Positions 18,871-27,415 of a DNA stretch of 64,000 nt are shown in pieces. The DNA is taken from the NCBI RefSeq assembly GCF_026967795.1, contig NZ_JAPVBH010000002.1:248001-312000 (forward strand), written 5' to 3'. How positions within the stretch are numbered: the stretch's first letter is position 1; the number at the start of each line of letters is the position of its first letter. The position numbers were made by a program, and so were the translations under genes. A model generated the notes under the pieces. It worked only from the letters and a program-made list of their open reading frames with translations, was not told the DNA's origin and did no database searches. The DNA is from Modestobacter sp. VKM Ac-2986. GTDB lineage: Bacteria > Actinomycetota > Actinomycetes > Mycobacteriales > Geodermatophilaceae.

Positions 18871-19952
18871 CAGAGGCCCGCGAAGGAGAGCCAGTCGGCG
18901 TAGAACAGCCCGAGCCCGAAGGCCACGGCCATCCCGGTGACCAACCAGAACCGGACGATGACGGTGTTCTCCGCCCAGCCGGCGAGCTCGAAGTGGTGGT
19001 GCAGCGGCGCCATCCGGAACACCCGCCGCCGGGTGGCCCGGAAGAAGGCGACCTGGATGACCACCGACAGGGTCACCGCGACGAAGAGCCCGCCGAGGAC
19101 GACCAGCAGCAGCTCGGTGCGGGTGACGATGGCCAGACCCGCCATCAGCCCACCGAGGGCCAGCGAGCCGGTGTCGCCCATGAAGATCCGCGCCGGCGAG
19201 GTGTTCCACCACAGGAAGCCCAGGCAGGCGCCCATCGCCGACGCGGCGATCAGGGTGACGTCGAGGGGGTCGCGCACGGTGTAGCAGCCCTCGATGGCCA
19301 GCGCGGAGCTGCAGTCGTGGCCGAACTGCCAGAACGAGATGATCACGTAGGAGGCGAACACCATCGCCGAGCAGCCGGCGGCCAGCCCGTCGAGGCCGTC
19401 GGTGAGGTTGACCGCGTTGGAGAACCCGGCGATGAACAGGTAGGCCACCGCGCAGAACACGAACGCCGGCATGGTCAGCGGCGCGATGTCCCGCACGAAG
19501 GACACGGTGGTGGTGGCCACCGCGGTGCCGTCGGCGCCGTCCTCGATCAGCGCGAGGACGGCGAAGGTCAGCCCGACGACCAGCTGGCCGACCAGCTTGG
19601 CCGTCTTGTTCAGTCCCAGGCTGCGCCGGTAGCGGATCTTGAGGTAGTCGTCGAGGAACCCGACGGTGCCCATGCCGATGAGCAGGAACAGCAGCAGCAG
19701 GCCGGTGGCGGTGACCCCCCGGCCCTCCTGGTTGATCAGGAACAGGTGGGCGACCAGGTAGCCGAGCACGGTGGCCAGGACCATGACGGTGCCGCCCATG
19801 GTGGGCGTGCCCTTCTTGGCCAGGTGGCTCTCCGGGCCGTCGTCGCGGATCTCCTGTCCGAAGCCCTGACGCCGGAAGGCCTTGATGGCCAGCGGGGTCA
19901 TCAGGATCGACACGATCAGCCCCACGGCGGCGGCGACCAGCACCGACTTCAC
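18870..19952 (-). CDS. mraY: Phospho-MurNAc-pentapeptide transferase
   Basis: A 360-residue polytopic enzyme with about ten helices that moves phospho-MurNAc-pentapeptide to undecaprenyl phosphate, making lipid I. Signature blocks are SHLAKKGTPTMGG (about 42-54), LGFLDDYLK (about 100), NAVNLTDGLDGLA (about 188-200) and the C-terminal APLHHHFELAGW with the catalytic histidines. Its GTG start overlaps the murE stop by four bases (GTGA), so nothing lies between murE and mraY, where murF is normally found. Confidence 0.97.
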   Translation of the reverse strand: MKSVLVAAAVGLIVSILMTPLAIKAFRRQGFGQEIRDDGPESHLAKKGTPTMGGTVMVLATVLGYLVAHLFLINQEGRGVTATGLLLLFLLIGMGTVGFLDDYLKIRYRRSLGLNKTAKLVGQLVVGLTFAVLALIEDGADGTAVATTTVSFVRDIAPLTMPAFVFCAVAYLFIAGFSNAVNLTDGLDGLAAGCSAMVFASYVIISFWQFGHDCSSALAIEGCYTVRDPLDVTLIAASAMGACLGFLWWNTSPARIFMGDTGSLALGGLMAGLAIVTRTELLLVVLGGLFVAVTLSVVIQVAFFRATRRRVFRMAPLHHHFELAGWAENTVIVRFWLVTGMAVAFGLGLFYADWLSFAGL

Positions 19953-21505
19953 GCGGTCACCCCCGCAGCCGTCTGGAGCAGCTCGCGCAGCACCGCGCGG
20001 TCGTCGAAGGGCAGCACGGAACCTCCCACCTCCTGGCCGGTCTCGTGGCCCTTGCCGGCCACCAGCAACGTGTCACCCGGTCGCGCGAGGGCGACGGCCG
20101 CGGCCAGCGCGGCCCGCCGGTCGCCGATCTCGAGCACCTCGGCCCGCTGCGGGGCCGGCACCTCCTCGGCCCCGGCGCGCATCGCGGACCGGATGGCCGC
20201 GGGGTCCTCCGAGCGCGGGTTGTCGTCGGTGATCACCAGCACGTCGCTGCCGGCGGCCGCGGCCGCGCCCATCGCGGGGCGCTTGCCGGTGTCGCGGTCA
20301 CCGCCGCAGCCGAGCACGGTGACCAGCCGGCCCGCGGTCGACCCGCGCAGCGCCGAGAGCGCGGTGGCGACCGCGTCCGGGGTGTGCGCGTAGTCGACGA
20401 CGGCGACGAAGGGCTGCCCGGCGTCGACCGGCTCCATCCGCCCGGGGACGACGGTGTCGGCCAGCCCGGCCAGCGCGGTCTCCACCGGCACGCCCACGGC
20501 GTCCAGCAGCGCGACCGCCAGCACGGCGTTGGCCACGTTGAAGTCACCGGGCAGCCGCAACCGGGCCGGCCAGGTGCGCCCGCCGGGGCCGTGCAGGGTG
20601 AACGTCGAGCCGCCCGCGGGGGCGGTGGCCACGTCGGTGGCCGACCAGTCGGCGGCCGCCCCGGCGGTGCTGACGGTGACCGTGCCGGGGCGGACCAACC
20701 GGCGTCCGTGCTCGTCGTCGACGTCGACGACCTCGACCGCGGCCCGGCCGTCGAACAGCAGCGCCTTGGCCTGGAAGTAGCTCTCGACGTCGCCGTGGAA
20801 GTCCAGGTGGTCACGGGAGAGGTTGGTGAAGCCGGCGGCGGCGAAGCCCACGCCCCCGACCCGGCCCTGCACCAGCGCGTGGCTGGAGACCTCCATGACC
20901 ACCGCCTGCACGCCGGAGTCGACCATCGTCGCCAGCAGCGCGTGCAGGTCGGGCGCCTCGGGGGTCGTGCGGACGCTGGGCAGCTCGGTGGTGACCGGCC
21001 CCCCGTCCGCGCCGCGCCCCCGGGTCCGGGTCTGCACGGTGCCGATCAGGCCGCTGGGCCGGCCGGCGGCGGCCAGCCCGGCCTCGACCAGGTAGCTCGT
21101 CGTCGTCTTGCCGTTGGTGCCGGTGATGCCCAGCACGGTCAGCTGCTCACTGGGCCGGCCGTACACCCGGGAGGCGACCGGGCCGAGCACCGCGCGCGGG
21201 TCCTCGACCACGCACACGGCGACGTCCGGGTCGCTGATCGCGGCGCGGCCGGCGGCGTCGGTCAGCACCGCGACCGCACCGCGGGCCAGGGCCTCGGGGA
21301 CGTACGCGGCGCCGTGCGTGCGGGCGCCGGGGAGGGCGGCGTAGAGGTCTCCGGGCCGGACGTCGCCGGAGGCGAGGGTGACGCCGGAGACGGTCACCGC
21401 GGCCTCCCCCTGCACGGGGGCGCCGGTCAGGTCGGCCAGGTCGGTGAGCGGGACAGGGCGGATCCCCGCAGGCCGGGGAGCCGACCCGGAGGCGGTCGGG
21501 GTCAC
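19949..21505 (-). CDS. murE: UDP-MurNAc-tripeptide synthetase, meso-DAP type
   Basis: The third Mur ligase, 518 residues. The P-loop GITGTNGKTTTSYL and central NLSRDHLDFHG are clear. The C-terminal motif TDDNPRSEDP contains DNPR, the signature for meso-diaminopimelate rather than lysine. No downstream MurF domain is fused; the protein ends in AGKGHETGQ and a short tail. GTG 21505 was chosen because it follows a TAGATT hexamer by eight bases and gives the normal N-terminus. The spacer to ftsI is 92 bases, so murE-mraY onward may have its own promoter. Confidence 0.96.
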   Translation of the reverse strand: MTPTASGSAPRPAGIRPVPLTDLADLTGAPVQGEAAVTVSGVTLASGDVRPGDLYAALPGARTHGAAYVPEALARGAVAVLTDAAGRAAISDPDVAVCVVEDPRAVLGPVASRVYGRPSEQLTVLGITGTNGKTTTSYLVEAGLAAAGRPSGLIGTVQTRTRGRGADGGPVTTELPSVRTTPEAPDLHALLATMVDSGVQAVVMEVSSHALVQGRVGGVGFAAAGFTNLSRDHLDFHGDVESYFQAKALLFDGRAAVEVVDVDDEHGRRLVRPGTVTVSTAGAAADWSATDVATAPAGGSTFTLHGPGGRTWPARLRLPGDFNVANAVLAVALLDAVGVPVETALAGLADTVVPGRMEPVDAGQPFVAVVDYAHTPDAVATALSALRGSTAGRLVTVLGCGGDRDTGKRPAMGAAAAAGSDVLVITDDNPRSEDPAAIRSAMRAGAEEVPAPQRAEVLEIGDRRAALAAAVALARPGDTLLVAGKGHETGQEVGGSVLPFDDRAVLRELLQTAAGVTA

Positions 21506-21513
21506 GACCGCCC

Positions 21514-21519
21514 AATCTA
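21514..21519 (-). promoter_or_regulatory. TAGATT -10 hexamer before murE
   Basis: On the minus strand TAGATT (TANNNT) lies eight bases upstream of the murE GTG with no purine-rich ribosome site between, suggesting an internal promoter giving a leaderless or near-leaderless transcript. Confidence 0.5.
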
Positions 21520-21597
21520 CCGGCGCGGCACCCGGGCGCCCGCCCACCGGGCCACCTCGTGTCGCCCGGGACGGCCGGTCCGCGGTCGGGACGGGGA

Positions 21598-23466
21598 TCA
21601 GTCGACCAGGAGGGTGAAGTCGGGCCGCGGGGAGCCCGAGGGGACGACGCCACCGGCGGTCAGCGCGAACCGCATGACGTCGGAGAACACCGGTGCGGCG
21701 ACCTGGCCGCCCTCGGCGTCGCTGGTGGGCCGCTCCAGGTCGACGGCCACGACGTACTGCGGGTCGTCGGCGGGGGCGTAGCCGACGAAGGTCGTGAAGT
21801 AGCCGCCGCCGGTGTAGCAGCTGCAGTCGGGGTTGGCCCGCTGCGCGGTGCCGGTCTTGCCCACCACCCGGAAGCCGTCGACGGCACCCAGCGGCGCGGT
21901 GCCGCCCTTGCCGACGACGGACTCGAGCATGTGGGTCAGCTGGTCGGCGGTGTCCTCGCTGACCACCCGGACGCCCTCGGGGCGCGGGGCTGTGGTGACC
22001 GTGCCGTCGGGGGCGGTGACCGAGGCGACCACCCGCGGCGGGATGCGCACGCCCCCGTTGGCCAGGGTCTGGTAGACCGAGGCCATCTGCAGGGTGGTCA
22101 CCGACACGCCCTGGCCGATCGGCACGTTGGCCGCCCGGCTCTGCGTCCACTCCGCGGCGCTCTCCAGGATGCCGGCGCTCTCCCCCGGCAGCTCGACCCC
22201 GGTCTGCGCGCCGATGCCGAAGGCCTTGAGGTACTCCTCCAGCTTCCCGTCGCCCACCTCGCGGGCGAGCATGATCGTGCCGACGTTGCTGGACTTGGCC
22301 ATGATCCCGGTGACCGTGTAGCGCCGCGGCGGGTGCCGGCCGGCGTCCCGGACGGTGACGTCCCCGGCCTCGATGGAGTCCGGGACGACGAGCTCGGTGT
22401 CCTTGGTGGCCTTGCCCAGGTCGATGGCGGCGGCCAGGGTGACCGCCTTCATGACCGAGCCGGGCTCGTACACGTCGGAGACCACCGGGTTGCCCAGCAG
22501 CTCGGGGTCGGTCTCGTTGTAGCGCCCGGGGTCGTAGCCGGGGCAGGCGGCCATCGCGACGACCTCGCCGGTGTGCACGTCCTGGACCACGGCCGAGCCG
22601 GAGGTCGTCGCCCCGTCGGCGCAGGCGGCGTCCAGCCGCTGCTGCACGACGTACTGCAGGTCCTCGTCGATGGTCAGCGCGACCGTGCTGCCGTCGACGG
22701 CGGGGGTCGTGTCGTCGATGCCCGAGGGGATCGGGTTGCCGCTGCCGTCGACCTCGGTGCGCTCCTCGCCGTCGGTGCCGGTCAGCTGGTCCTCGAACGT
22801 CCGCTCGATGCCGGCCAGCCCCGCGCCGTCGGTGCCGACGAACCCGACGACCTGCCCGCCCACGGCGCCGGCGGGGTACAGCCGGACCGGGTCGGGCTCG
22901 AAGACGATGCCGGTCCGGTCCTCCCGCGGCAGCTCGCGGATCCGGTCGGTGACCTCGGTGGGCACCTTGGGCTTGAGCACCACGTAGCGGCTGTCCCGGG
23001 AGAGCTTCTCGGTCAGCTCCGCGGCCGGGACGTCGAGCAGCGTGGTCAGCGCCAGGGCGGTGCGGGTGGGGTCGGTGACCGCCTTCGGGTCCGCGACGAC
23101 CCGTTCGGCGGCGACCGAGTAGGCCAGCACCCGGCCGGTGCGGTCGGTGATCTGGCCCCGGGCTGCCTCGATCGGCGAGACCGACATCCGGTCGGCCTCC
23201 GCCGCCCGGGCGTACGCGGCCCCGTCGACGCCCTGCAGCAGGACCAGCTTGCCCACGACCACCACCAGCAGGGTGATCAGCAGGGCCAGGCCCCACCGGT
23301 TGCGCTTGTCCCGCTGGTGCAGCCCCAGCGTCGGACGCCGCCGGCGCGCGCCGGGCTCCGGCCGGGACGCCGAGGAGCCGGAGCGGCGGGCCGGACCGGA
23401 CGCCCGGCCGCCGTCGCGGCGCGCGGCGGCGGGACGGATCGGCGGCAGCTGGCCTGCAGGGGGCAC
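21598..23466 (-). CDS. ftsI: Septal transpeptidase FtsI (PBP3)
   Basis: A class B penicillin-binding protein of 622 residues that cross-links septal peptidoglycan with FtsW. It has a basic cytoplasmic tail, one transmembrane helix (about 57-78), a PBP dimerisation domain, and the transpeptidase domain with three active-site motifs: SxxK in YEPGSVMKA, SxN in AKSSNVGT and KTG in VVGKTGTAQ. There are no PASTA repeats. The Cys pair in ANPDCSCYTGGG just after KTG is a small peculiarity. GTG 23466 begins three bases after the preceding FtsL-like stop. Confidence 0.96.
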   Translation of the reverse strand: MPPAGQLPPIRPAAARRDGGRASGPARRSGSSASRPEPGARRRRPTLGLHQRDKRNRWGLALLITLLVVVVGKLVLLQGVDGAAYARAAEADRMSVSPIEAARGQITDRTGRVLAYSVAAERVVADPKAVTDPTRTALALTTLLDVPAAELTEKLSRDSRYVVLKPKVPTEVTDRIRELPREDRTGIVFEPDPVRLYPAGAVGGQVVGFVGTDGAGLAGIERTFEDQLTGTDGEERTEVDGSGNPIPSGIDDTTPAVDGSTVALTIDEDLQYVVQQRLDAACADGATTSGSAVVQDVHTGEVVAMAACPGYDPGRYNETDPELLGNPVVSDVYEPGSVMKAVTLAAAIDLGKATKDTELVVPDSIEAGDVTVRDAGRHPPRRYTVTGIMAKSSNVGTIMLAREVGDGKLEEYLKAFGIGAQTGVELPGESAGILESAAEWTQSRAANVPIGQGVSVTTLQMASVYQTLANGGVRIPPRVVASVTAPDGTVTTAPRPEGVRVVSEDTADQLTHMLESVVGKGGTAPLGAVDGFRVVGKTGTAQRANPDCSCYTGGGYFTTFVGYAPADDPQYVVAVDLERPTSDAEGGQVAAPVFSDVMRFALTAGGVVPSGSPRPDFTLLVD

Positions 23467-23469
23467 GGA

Positions 23470-24363
23470 TCAGTTCCCGGGGGTCGGTGCAGCGGGGTCG
23501 GTGGCGGGGTCGGCCTGCGTCGGCGCCCCGGCCGGTGCGGGGTCGGTGGCGGTGTCGGCCGGTGCGGTCCCGCTCGGGGCGGCGTCCGTCGGGGTGGTCC
23601 CGGCCGGGGCCGGCCCGTCGGTCGCGGGCGGGGTCGCCGCGGCCGGCGGCGTGGCCGGTGCCGGTGCGTTCGGGTCCGGGGCGTTCGGGTCGGGCGCCGG
23701 GACGGCCGTGCCCAGGAGCACCGAGGTGCCGTCGGGCTGCAGCACCAGGTGCGCCGGGGCACCCGGCTGCACCAGCCCGGCCGCCGCGGCGGCGCGGGCC
23801 AGCTCGGTGGCGGTGTCGGCAGCCACGACCTGCTGCTCCAGCCGGGAGACCTCCTCGGCCTGCTGCGCGTTGGCGGCGCGCTGCTCGTTGGCCTTGAGCG
23901 AGTCGACCGCGATGGCGGTGTTCAGCGCGAGCAGCCCCAGCGTGGTGGCGACCAGCAGCGCCACGATCAGCGCGACGAAGGGCGCGCGACGGCGGCTGCG
24001 GGAGGTGGCCCGCCCCGGGGTGCGGGTGGCGGCGGGCACCAGCTTCAGCTGCGGTCCGGAGGCCACCGGACCGGTGCGCCGGGTGGGGGCGCTGCGGGGC
24101 ACGTGCACCGGGCCGCTGGCCGACCGCGGCACGCTGCCCCGGGCGACCGGGGCGCTGCGCGCAGGCGTGCGCGCGACCGGGGTGCGGGCGACCGGCGGGC
24201 GGGGGCTGCTGGACCCGGCGGCGGTCGAGGTCACCGGGGGCGTCGTGGTCTGCACCAGCGGGGTGCGGGGCAGCGGGGGGTGCGGGGTGGTCCCCCGCGC
24301 CGTGCGGGCCGGCTGGCTCACGACGGCCCCGCGCCGGGCGTCGTCGCCGGTGCGCTCGTCCAC
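23470..24363 (-). CDS. ftsL: FtsL-like divisome protein with long low-complexity tail
   Basis: Position between rsmH and ftsI and topology (one transmembrane helix at about 138-160, then a leucine/glutamine-rich coiled coil EEVSRLEQQV) identify the FtsL/septum-formation-initiator gene. At about 297 residues it is far longer than the usual 100-200. It has roughly 130 basic, Pro/Thr-rich cytoplasmic residues and a C-terminal tail of about 75 residues made almost only of Ala, Pro, Thr, Asp and Gly. GTG 24363, four bases after the rsmH stop, was chosen; GTG 24321 is an alternative. The tail has no recognisable domain. Confidence 0.8.
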   Translation of the reverse strand: MDERTGDDARRGAVVSQPARTARGTTPHPPLPRTPLVQTTTPPVTSTAAGSSSPRPPVARTPVARTPARSAPVARGSVPRSASGPVHVPRSAPTRRTGPVASGPQLKLVPAATRTPGRATSRSRRRAPFVALIVALLVATTLGLLALNTAIAVDSLKANEQRAANAQQAEEVSRLEQQVVAADTATELARAAAAAGLVQPGAPAHLVLQPDGTSVLLGTAVPAPDPNAPDPNAPAPATPPAAATPPATDGPAPAGTTPTDAAPSGTAPADTATDPAPAGAPTQADPATDPAAPTPGN

Positions 24364-24367
24364 GCGC

Positions 24368-25345
24368 TCACGAGGCCCGCCGGACACGCTCGGCGGCGCG
24401 CACGCGGGCCGAGGCCGCCCGCGGGTTGACGGCCAGCTCGGCCTCGCCGGGGGCCTCTCCCCCACGGGTGACCAGCCGCAGCACCGGCGCGTGCTCGGGC
24501 ATCGGGACCGGCATGCCGGGCGGGGTGCGGTCGGTCGCCTCGGCGGCGAGGGTCTGCTTCACGATGCGGTCCTCGAGGGAGTGGAAGCTGATGACGGCGA
24601 TCCGGCCACCGACGGCGAGGGCATCGATGGCCGCCGGCAGTGCACGGGTGAGCACGCCGAGCTCGTCGTTGACCTCGATGCGCAGGGCCTGGAAGGTCCG
24701 CTTGGCGGGGTGGCCACCGGTGCGGCGGGTGGCGGCGGGGATGGCGTCGCGGACCAGCTCGGCCAGCCGGGCGGTGCCGGTGAACGGCTCCCGGGTGCGT
24801 TCCCGCTCGATGGCCGAGGCGATCCGGCCGGCGAAGCGCTCCTCGCCGTAGACCCGCAGCACCCGGGCGAGCTCGCCGTGGGAGTAGGTGTTGACCACGT
24901 CGGCGGCGGTGCGCGGGCCGCTGGGGTCCATCCGCATGTCCAGCGGGGCGTCGGTGGAGTAGCTGAAGCCGCGGGTGGGCCGGTCCAGCTGCAGCGAGGA
25001 CACGCCCAGGTCGAACAGCACGCCCTGCACCTCGGGGACGCCGAGGCGGTCCAGGACGTCGGGCAGCTCGTCGAAGACGGCGGGCACGAGGGTGGCCCGG
25101 TCGGTGAAGCCGGCGGCGTCGATCCGGGCGGCGGCCTCGGCGCGGGCGTCGGGGTCGCGGTCCAGGCCGATCAGCCGCAGCCGGGGGTGGGCGGCCAGCA
25201 GCGCCAGGGAGTGCCCGGCCAGGCCCAGCGTGCAGTCGACGACCACCGCGCCGGGGGCACGCAGCGCCGGGGCCAGCAGCTCGGTGACCCGGTCGAGCAG
25301 GACGGGGACGTGCAGCGCGGGCCCGGTGGGCTCGGGGCTGCTCAT
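24368..25345 (-). CDS. rsmH: 16S rRNA m4C1402 methyltransferase RsmH
   Basis: A 325-residue SAM-dependent enzyme methylating N4 of C1402 in 16S rRNA. Conserved blocks are HVPVLLDRV at the N-terminus, SAM motif [41 protein letters not shown] and, near the C-terminus, [12 protein letters not shown]. It is the second gene of the dcw cluster after mraZ. The spacer from mraZ (304 bases) is unusually long and structured. The ATG at 25345 gives the typical family N-terminus. Confidence 0.97.
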   Translation of the reverse strand: MSSPEPTGPALHVPVLLDRVTELLAPALRAPGAVVVDCTLGLAGHSLALLAAHPRLRLIGLDRDPDARAEAAARIDAAGFTDRATLVPAVFDELPDVLDRLGVPEVQGVLFDLGVSSLQLDRPTRGFSYSTDAPLDMRMDPSGPRTAADVVNTYSHGELARVLRVYGEERFAGRIASAIERERTREPFTGTARLAELVRDAIPAATRRTGGHPAKRTFQALRIEVNDELGVLTRALPAAIDALAVGGRIAVISFHSLEDRIVKQTLAAEATDRTPPGMPVPMPEHAPVLRLVTRGGEAPGEAELAVNPRAASARVRAAERVRRAS

Positions 25346-25649
25346 CGACGGGTCCTCTCCGGGGCGGCTCGGGGTGCTGCGGACCCGGGGTGGGGTGCAG
25401 TGGGGGCGGGGGTGGGAGGTGGCGCCGGGGTGGGGCGCCGACCCTGGCCCGCCGCCCCGCAGGGTCGCCTGGCGCCGGGGAAGCGGTACCAGGAGGTGCC
25501 CTGCTGGGGCGGCCGGGCGGTGGGGCGGTCCTGCGGTGGCGTCGAGCCGGGGGGAAGTCGGCTCGCCTGCCGGGGGTGCCGTCGAGCCGCGGGGAAGCAG
25601 GCTCGAAGACGGGGGTGTGCGTCAGGGGGTGGGTGGGGGGCGGTGGGGC
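25346..25649 (-). repeat. mraZ-rsmH spacer with two tandem 40-bp hairpin units
   Basis: A 304-base G-rich spacer without a gene. Units at 25541-25580 and 25581-25620 are imperfect direct repeats (both contain GTCGAGCCG, GGGGAAG, GGCTCG and CGGGGGTG). Each folds on its own: CGAGCCG (25543-25549) pairs with CGGCTCG (25559-25565), and TCGAGCC (25582-25588) with GGCTCGA (25600-25606), both with GGGGAAG in the loop. On the mRNA, which is the minus strand, the loops read CTTCCCC. The rest is G-runs with no further structure I can name. Confidence 0.7.
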
Positions 25650-26084
25650 TCAGGAGAGGGTCGGCATCCCCTCGCTCTCCATCGCCGCGAACGCGGCCTC
25701 CTGCTCGGCCACGTAGGCCTCCCAGGTGGCGGAGTCCCAGATCTCGAAGCGGGTGTCGACGCCGACCACGACCACGTCGCGGTCCAGGCCGGCGTACTCG
25801 CGCAGGCTGGCCGGGATGGTGATGCGGCCGGTCTTGTCGGCCTCCACCTCGACCATCGAGCCGAAGCTCATCCGCGCGTGCATGCGGGCGCCGTTGGTGT
25901 CCGAGGGCGCCATGGCCTTGAGGGCGGCGCTCTGCTCGGCGACCCGGGCCATGGTCAGCCCGTAGACGCAGCGTTCCTGGCCCTTCTTGATCACCATGCC
26001 GTCGGCCACGAGGTCGCGGTACCGGACAGGGAGGGCGAGCCGGCCCTTCTCGTCGAGGCGCAGGGGGTAGCTGCCGACGAACAC
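25650..26084 (-). CDS. mraZ: Transcriptional regulator MraZ
   Basis: A 144-residue protein with two SpoVT/AbrB-like DNA-binding halves (DEKGRLALPVRYRD near residue 10 and DKTGRITIPASLREYAG near 85). MraZ forms rings, binds repeats upstream of its own gene and controls the dcw cluster. The GTG start at 26084 is preceded by AGGGGGTGA seven bases away. The much longer open frame upstream is a shadow of the divergent moxR gene. Three correctly spaced boxes are present in front of its promoter. Confidence 0.96.
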   Translation of the reverse strand: MFVGSYPLRLDEKGRLALPVRYRDLVADGMVIKKGQERCVYGLTMARVAEQSAALKAMAPSDTNGARMHARMSFGSMVEVEADKTGRITIPASLREYAGLDRDVVVVGVDTRFEIWDSATWEAYVAEQEAAFAAMESEGMPTLS

Positions 26085-26160
26085 CGGATCACCCCCTGCA
26101 TCTGTCCTCCTGTGGTGTCGCCGGGCACCATCCGTGGTCCCAGCCTCCCCATTCCGCGAC

Positions 26161-26191
26161 ACAGTAACCCACTGGCCCCCACCAGACACCA
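26161..26191 (-). promoter_or_regulatory. MraZ operator and mraZ promoter
   Basis: On the minus strand three boxes with exact 10-bp spacing, TGGTG (26191-26187), TGGGG (26181-26177) and TGGGT (26171-26167), run directly into TACTGT (26166-26161), a TANNNT -10 hexamer. TGGGN boxes separated by five bases are the described MraZ target in Escherichia coli. Placement over the -35 region fits autorepression. The 5' leader to the mraZ GTG would be about 70 bases. Confidence 0.75.
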
Positions 26192-26338
26192 CATCGCCAC
26201 GTGTCGTCCCCCGTCCTCCACCCGCCCCCACAGGCACCCCACAGCGGGCTCCCGACCAGCACGGCAGCCCCGGCGGCGCCCGTCGGCGGGGACGTCGCGG
26301 ACGGCCGCGCGACCACCCCCGCAGTTGCCATCTGCACG

Positions 26339-26344
26339 TACCGT
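26339..26344 (+). promoter_or_regulatory. TACCGT -10 hexamer before moxR
   Basis: TACCGT lies exactly seven bases before the moxR GTG at 26352, with no Shine-Dalgarno sequence in between. This is the geometry of a leaderless actinobacterial promoter. Confidence 0.6.
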
Positions 26345-26351
26345 GTGGCGG

Positions 26352-27392
26352 GTGAGCGAGAGCACGGCAGGGCTGCGTCCGGACCGGGGCACGACGGAGC
26401 TGCGCTCCGCGCCACGGCACGGTGCCGACCCCCACGCCGCACCGGGCCCCGATGTCGACGTCGCGGCCGAGGGGGCCCGGCTCGCCGAGGCCATCGGCCG
26501 GGTCGTGGAGGGCAAGCCCGACGTCGTCCGGCTGGCGCTGGTCGTGCTGCTCGCCGAGGGCCACCTGCTGATCGAGGACGTGCCCGGCGTCGGGAAGACG
26601 ACGCTGGCCAAGGCGCTGGCCCGCACGATCGACGGCACGGTCCGCCGGATCCAGTTCACCCCGGACCTGCTGCCCAGCGACGTGACCGGGGTGGCCGTCT
26701 ACGACCGTGACTCCCGGGCCTTCGAGTTCAAGCCCGGCGCGATCTTCGCCAACGTGGTGGTGGCCGACGAGATCAACCGCGCCTCGCCCAAGACGCAGTC
26801 CGCCCTGCTGGAGTGCATGGAGGAGCGGCAGGTCACCGTCGACGGCGTCAGCTACGAGCTGGCCCGCCCCTTCATGGTCGTGGCCACCCAGAACCCGCTG
26901 GAGATGGAGGGCACCTACCCCCTCCCCGAGGCCCAGCGCGACCGCTTCACCGCCCGGGTGTCGATGGGCTACCCCGACCGGGACGCCGAGCTCGCGATGC
27001 TCGACGAGCGCGCCACCGTCGACCCGCTGACCGCCCTGACCCCGGTGGTCGACGCCGCCCAGGTGCGCGCCCTGGTCGCCGCCGTGGGCCGGCTGCACGT
27101 GGCCGAGCCGCTGCGCCGCTACGTCGTCTCGCTGGTCGAGGCCACCCGCCGCTCCCCCGAGCTGCGCCTGGGCGCCTCGCCCCGGGCCGGGCTGCAGCTG
27201 CTGCGGGCCGCCCGCGCCGCCGCCGCGCTGGCCGGGCGCGACCACGTGCTGCCCGACGACGTCCAGGCCATGGCCGTGCCGGTGCTGGCCCACCGGCTGC
27301 TGCTCACCCCCGACGCCGCCCTCGCCCGCCGCGACACCCAGCGCGTGGTGGCCGACCTGCTGACCTCCGTCCCCGTCCAGCGCGGGCACTGA
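26352..27392 (+). CDS. MoxR-type AAA+ ATPase
   Basis: A 346-residue AAA+ chaperone of the MoxR family (AAA_3). Walker A is EDVPGVGKTTLAKAL, Walker B VVVADEINRASPKTQSALLECMEE, sensor 1 VVATQNPLEMEGTYPLPEAQRDRF, and a lid domain follows. MoxR ATPases help mature or activate partner proteins, usually together with the DUF58 and transglutaminase-like proteins encoded next to them, as here. GTG 26352 is favoured by the TACCGT hexamer at leaderless distance. The long frame upstream belongs to the antisense of mraZ and rsmH. It is the first gene of a three-gene operon. Confidence 0.95.
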   Translation: MSESTAGLRPDRGTTELRSAPRHGADPHAAPGPDVDVAAEGARLAEAIGRVVEGKPDVVRLALVVLLAEGHLLIEDVPGVGKTTLAKALARTIDGTVRRIQFTPDLLPSDVTGVAVYDRDSRAFEFKPGAIFANVVVADEINRASPKTQSALLECMEERQVTVDGVSYELARPFMVVATQNPLEMEGTYPLPEAQRDRFTARVSMGYPDRDAELAMLDERATVDPLTALTPVVDAAQVRALVAAVGRLHVAEPLRRYVVSLVEATRRSPELRLGASPRAGLQLLRAARAAAALAGRDHVLPDDVQAMAVPVLAHRLLLTPDAALARRDTQRVVADLLTSVPVQRGH

Positions 27393-27415
27393 GCGACCGC
27401 CGGACCACCCGACCC

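Noticed and set aside
25346..25649. A small gene in the mraZ-rsmH spacer (frame around 25390-25716)
   Set aside because: The open frame runs across the mraZ antisense, is Gly/Arg-rich and has no ribosome site; the hairpin repeats explain the structure better.
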